NCBI GenBank assembly: GCA_947650365.1
Contig: OX393549.1
Span: 86,118,496 to 86,182,495, forward strand
Reading direction: 5' to 3'
DNA: 64,000 nucleotides
Source: Chamaelirium japonicum
Lineage: Eukaryota; Streptophyta; Magnoliopsida; Liliales; Melanthiaceae
The notes under the pieces were generated by a model. It was not told where the DNA came from. It saw nothing but the letters and a program-made list of their open reading frames with translations, and did not search any database. Shown here in pieces: positions 58,894-64,000 of this stretch. Made by a program: the position numbers and the translations under genes. Position 1 is the first letter of the stretch, and every line of letters starts with the position of its first letter.

Positions 58894-59289
58894 CCCTGTT
58901 GATAGGACCTCTAGACTAGTGTACTGAGTGTCAGGGAGTGGGTGAGACTCCTAGCTCGCCGTCAGTGGCTCGAGTCCCGTGCTCTCTTAGTGGGATTCCT
59001 ATCAGCAGGTGGTGGCGCCTAAGAGGATAACCCGGTTGAAGGTCGAGCGTGATCATCTCTCTGTTGACAAAAATTTTATCTTTCTATTATCTTTTTTAAA
59101 ATAAAAATGTTTTCATAACAATCAAGTTTTAAAATATTCCTTGTTTCCCCCTCCTCCTTCTTCATTTATGAGAAAACAGCAGTCCTGTGAGAAACCCTAA
59201 TTGGTATAGATAGCTGACTAAACCCTAAAACCCTTAGTTTTTCTTACCTCACACCCCAGGGATTGATTTCAGATTTTTGGGGCGTGACA

Positions 59290-59620
59290 TTAGAACTTGC
59301 TTGCAAGTCCGAAATATGAAAGAAATCTAAGTACGAATTATCGGATGTCGATCCGATGACGATCCGACCGAATCTAAATCAATTTTAAATCCGAAACACG
59401 TTAACTTATGATTTTTCCAAGCTTAGACTCTAAATTGTCAATCGGAGGCGAAATTGTTAAAATATCTAATTAAAACTTGCTCACAAGTCCGAAATACGAA
59501 AAAACAGCCAAGTCTGAAATATCAGGTGCGATCCGATGATGATCTGATCGAATCCAAACCAATTTCAAATCTAAAACACGCTAATTTATGATTTTTCAAC
59601 GCTTAGACTCTCAATTATAA
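59290..59620. repeat. Satellite-like tandem array, right part
   Basis: Monomer starts at 59297 and 59476 continue the array of 43671-45120; the sequence leaves the repeat at about 59620. TTAGA at its first bases is the duplication made by the solo LTR. Confidence 0.92.
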
Positions 59621-59928
59621 ATATAAATTATTTTTTTAACAAATACATGTTAATTGCAGGTGTGCATCGTCAGGGGTGTGGGGTGGTTGAGCTAGGGCAC
59701 ACAGCTTCCCTCAGTTTTGGATTGTGTAAAAATAATTTTGTAATAAATATGTGGTCATTTTTTGTTCTTATCTATAATTGTCTGGTATTGTGGTAATATT
59801 TGATAAATTACGGTAATATTAGATTTAGTCAATTATGATAATATTTGAATATATTGTGGTATTATTGTAAATCACAGGAATTAAATAACATCATTTTAGT
59901 AGTTTTTTTTAAAAAAAATTATGTTTTT
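59621..59928. other. AT-rich non-coding stretch
   Basis: It contains TTAATTGCAGGTGTGCATCG at about 59650, which looks like a splice acceptor followed by a short open stretch. It could be the last exon and 3' end of a lost CACTA gene. I cannot identify a product. Confidence 0.4.
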
Positions 59929-60170
59929 TTACCGATGAAATTTATAAAGTCTGTCGATAATACTTTATTTTTTTTTAATTTTTTTTTATATATTACCAAC
60001 TGAAATGTGATTTTCGTCGGTAATATATAACTTTTTACCGATGGAAGAAACTATAGTTGTCGGTATTAACCTTCTATATTGCTGACGGAACACAATTATC
60101 CATCAGTAATAACTTATTATATTTTTAATTAAATAATCATTTATTCCCAACCGACACAAAATATCCGTCG
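59929..60170. mobile_element. Second CACTA-like subterminal repeat cluster
   Basis: Degenerate copies of ACCGATGGA / TTCGTCGGTA alternate from 59929 to 60170. No TTTCTTGTAGTG-type terminus follows, so this end of the putative CACTA element is eroded or truncated. Confidence 0.55.
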
Positions 60171-60419
60171 GAATTAATGATTCATTTGGGTAGGGGGAAC
60201 GGATAAGATTGGATGAAGTTAAGATAGACGGGTGGGATTGAGAAAAACAATAATTAAATGAACGAAGGACCATACTGTAAACAAATTATACTTTATAATA
60301 TAATTGAGGGTTTTTATATAAAAAATTAAGGACGCAGTAGATATTAATTCTATTGTTAACGCGTCTTTCCTACAAATGGTTAATTACCTAGAGCTGCGAC
60401 CTATGTGCATGGTCCCCCT
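60171..60419. other. Unassigned AT-rich sequence
   Basis: I see no repeat, gene or terminus in this stretch. Confidence 0.5.
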
Positions 60420-60460
60420 CCCCTTAATTGCACAACCCTAATTTCCCTCTCTTCTCCTGA

Positions 60461-60493
<33 letters not shown>

Positions 60494-60684
60494 TTCTTTC
60501 TTCCTGACTCCTCCTGAAAACCTGCAGATCAGCCCCCCTCTCTCTCTCCTTTCCTTCAAACTCTCTCTCTCTCTCTCTCTCACTCCCCCTCAAATCTGAT
60601 CACAGCCATCCGCAAAACACCCAGCCATCCAATAAAATCTGTGATCTTTTCAACCTGAAATCAATCACAGCCCGTCCGATCTCC

Positions 60685-60716
<32 letters not shown>

Positions 60717-60826
60717 TCGTCTCTCTCTATCTTGCCCCGATCTCTCTCACTCTCTCTCTCCGTCTCTTTCTCTTCCTGACTCCTCCTAAAAACCTACCGA
60801 TCAGCCCTCCTTTCTCTCCTTTCCTT

Positions 60827-60883
<57 letters not shown>

Positions 60884-61330
60884 CCTTAAGCCTGATCGCA
60901 GCCGTCCGCAAAACACCCTGCCATCCAAGAAAACTTGCAATATTTTCTTCTTTCTCTCTCCTCTTTAATTCCTGATTTTCTCCTCCTTAAATTTCTCTCT
61001 AACTAATCGGATTCTCTCTTCTCTCCGCCCTACTTATCCGATCCCAAAACTCTCTTTTTTTCTATTTGGATTCATCTCTCTTCAACCTGAAATCAATCAC
61101 AGCTCGTCCGATCTCTTCCCTCGATCTTTCTTTTTCTCTCCCCGTCTCTCTCTCTCTCTCCGTCTTTCTCTCTCACCTCTATCTCTCTCTTTCCCCGATC
61201 TCTCTCTCTCTCTCCGTTTCTCTCTCTCTTTCTCCGTCTCTCTCTCTCTTCCCCTGATCCCTCTCTCTCTCTCTCTCTCTCTTTCTCTCTTTTCCCCCAA
61301 TCTCTCTCGCTCTTGATCATAGCCGTCTGT
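60420..61330. repeat. CT-rich region with internal segmental duplication
   Basis: (TC)n runs alternate with unique blocks. The block CTGATCACAGCCATCCGCAAAACACCC at 60597 recurs at 60893 (CTGATCGCAGCCGTCCGC), and CAACCTGAAATCAATCACAG recurs at 60651 and 61084. A segment of about 300 bp was therefore duplicated. Long frames here are simple-sequence artefacts. Confidence 0.75.
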
Positions 61331-62060
61331 TGAAGCCATCGCAAACTCGACCCGACCCATTGAAGCCATCGCAGCCGTCCATTGAAGCCATCGCAGACCC
61401 AACCCATTTATTTTTAAACAGGTTAGAGACAAAACTCGGACCCGACCTGACCCATTGAAGTCATCGTAGCCGTCCGTTGAAGCCATCGCAGACCTGACCC
61501 ATTGATTTTTAAACGGGTCGGAGACAAAACCCGAACCGACCCGACCCATTGAAGCCATCGTAGACCTGACCCATTAATTTTTAAATAGGTCTTAAAAGGG
61601 TCAAACGAGTTGGAGACAAAAGCCAGACCCGACCCGTTTACTAAATGGGTTAGTCGTGTCGACCCATTTACGACCCGAACCCTTTAAACTCAGAGCTGGC
61701 AATTGGTCAGGTCGTGTTGTGTTTGTGTCAAGTCCGGTTTCGTGACCTGACCCGTTTAAATAATTGTGCCTAGACCCTAAAGCCGTACCTGTTTAAACCC
61801 ATTTAAATTTATTTATTTTTTAAATTTTATATTTCGTTCCAACAAATCTATCATGGTTGTCCTAATCACAGCCGTCTGTTGATGCCATCGCATACCTGAT
61901 CCGAACCGACCAATTGATTTTTAAACGGGTCAAACGGGTTGGTGACAAAACCCAAAACCGACCCGTTTACTAAACGGGTTGGAAACAAAACCCGGACTAG
62001 ACCGGTTTACTAAAAGGGTTAGTTACGCCGACCTGTTTATAACCCAAACCTGTTTAACCA
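61331..62060. repeat. Degenerate tandem repeats of GACCCATTGAAGCCATCG / AACGGGTC type
   Basis: Units of roughly 60-110 bp combine TTGAAGCCATCGCAG, TGATTTTTAAACGGGTC and GGAGACAAAACCCG (61335, 61380, 61455, 61475, 61545, 61880). Such GGGTC-rich motifs are dispersed in many plant genomes; I do not assign a class. Confidence 0.7.
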
Positions 62061-62349
62061 AGACCCAGAAGGGGGGGGGGGGTCGCGCCGAAGGAACCCG
62101 CTGCGTGCCGATCGACATGGGCTTCCACTAAGGCTGCTCACATTATTTATAACTTTACCATAAAAAGAACTTTGTGGTAATTACATTTTCACCACAAAAA
62201 GAACAAAGACAAAAAGAAATCGGCCAAAACTACGGTTAAACTGGCGACCCTCAGTTGCCAAATGAATACAGTGGGAGTGGAGTTGGAGATGCCCGGTGGG
62301 TATGTTGTCGTTGAAAGCGGCCCGCTGTAGTGCCGACAGGCACGAGCAT

Positions 62350-62352
<3 letters not shown>
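62061..62352. other. Unassigned region with GC-rich motifs
   Basis: GCGCCGAAGGAACCCGCTGCGT at 62086 and the segment before the (TA)n tract at 62290-62350 resemble 63180-63250 and 41810-42000. No gene is seen. Confidence 0.5.
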
Positions 62353-62401
<49 letters not shown>

Positions 62402-62402
62402 T

Positions 62403-62432
<30 letters not shown>
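62353..62432. repeat. (TA)n(GA)n tract left of M5
   Basis: TA to 62385, then GA to 62432. Confidence 0.93.
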
Positions 62433-62435
<3 letters not shown>

Positions 62436-62576
62436 TGCTAAAAAGTGATGTGCGGTGCGTGCGGTGTCGCACCACAGCCGTCTGATGCACCACTGCGTGC
62501 AACGCACGCACTGCAGCGGTGCATCAGACGGTTGCGGTGCAACGCCGCACGCACCGCACGCCGCATCCTAGCACGC

Positions 62577-62577
<1 letters not shown>
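62433..62577. mobile_element. M5: GC-rich hairpin element between microsatellites
   Basis: The left arm AAATGCTAAAAAGTGATGTG...CCGTCTGATGCACC and the complement of the right arm GGCGTGCTAGGATGCGGCGTG...CCGTCTGATGCACC pair over about 65 bp. It is enclosed by (TA)n(GA)n and (TC)n(TA)n. Confidence 0.78.

Positions 62578-62665
<88 letters not shown>
62578..62665. repeat. (TC)n(TA)n tract right of M5
   Basis: TC to 62595, then TA to 62665. Confidence 0.93.
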
Positions 62666-62667
<2 letters not shown>

Positions 62668-62689
62668 GCCCAAGCCTGCTGGCATGCAT

Positions 62690-63946
<1,257 letters not shown>

Positions 63947-64000
<54 letters not shown>
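63947..64000. repeat. (TA)n tract at the window end
   Basis: TA repeat running off the window. Confidence 0.95.

Larger units (their letters stand above)
45121..59289 (+). repeat. Solo LTR of a Tekay-like chromovirus, split by two later insertions
   Basis: It starts TGTAATGACT (45121) and ends GGGGCGTGACA (59289). TTAGA is duplicated on both sides (45116-45120 and 59290-59294). It matches the 17204-24412 LTR in reverse orientation in the first 400 bp, around 48280-49400 and at 58894-59289. Subtracting the Tat solo LTR with one duplication (727 bp) and copia-2 with one duplication (9378 bp) leaves 4064 bp, the length of the intact LTRs. It has no (TA)n tracts, unlike the left copies. The C/T-rich frame at 45369-46031 is LTR sequence, not a gene. 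Confidence 0.93.

Noticed and set aside
59650..59760. A host-gene exon after the splice-acceptor-like TTGCAG.
   Set aside because: The open stretch is too short and has no recognisable product; kept only as an unassigned region.

Overview
The window is intergenic, repeat-dominated nuclear DNA of a flowering plant. I find no host protein-coding gene and no RNA gene that I can support. The evidence for a plant is the repertoire: a Tat-lineage Ty3/gypsy element with an extra archaeal-type RNase H, Tekay/Del-type chromoviruses, related Ty1/copia elements primed by tRNA-Met, a DUF4283-type L1 ORF1, CACTA-like subterminal repeats and long (TA)n tracts. The species cannot be named from the sequence.

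Layout, left half (1-33785). This is a nested stack. The oldest layer is a decayed Ty1/copia element on the + strand (copia-1, visible 24413-33785). A Tekay/Del-like Ty3/gypsy chromovirus (minus strand, visible 8719-24412) inserted into copia-1's 5' LTR. Two later insertions then hit that chromovirus. A Tat-lineage Ty3/gypsy element (1-8718, minus strand) sits in its left LTR. An ORF1-only LINE-type retrocopy (19907-23011, minus strand, 17-bp target duplication, poly-A) sits in its right LTR, and the left LTR preserves the empty site. The Tat element is the best preserved. Its gag, protease, RT/RNase H/aRNase H and integrase lie on the minus strand, and a three-exon coiled-coil gene lies antisense to it at 1-1377.

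Middle (33786-45120). Several short inverted-repeat elements are each embedded in (TA)n microsatellites (34.6-36.4 kb, 39.9 kb). A truncated third copia copy lies at 36399-39642. The left terminus of a CACTA-like element is at 40050, followed by three tandem arrays with periods of about 175, 290 and 181 bp.

Right half (45121-64000). A Tekay-like solo LTR (45121-59289, TSD TTAGA) split the 181-bp array. It was in turn split by a Tat solo LTR (47546-48267, TSD GTGGT) and by a complete but dead copia element (copia-2, 49521-58893, minus strand, TSD CCCTG). Removing the nested pieces leaves about 4.06 kb, matching the roughly 4.05-4.09 kb LTRs of the chromovirus on the left. CACTA-like subterminal repeats reappear at 59929-60170. 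The end of the window holds CT-rich and GGGTC-type repeats and three more (TA)n-embedded inverted-repeat elements (62.4-63.95 kb).

Most promising for follow-up are the (TA)n-embedded hairpin/TIR elements with similar termini but unrelated interiors, the intron-containing antisense gene of the Tat element, the amber codon in a TMV-like readthrough context between its protease and RT, and the ORF1-only LINE.
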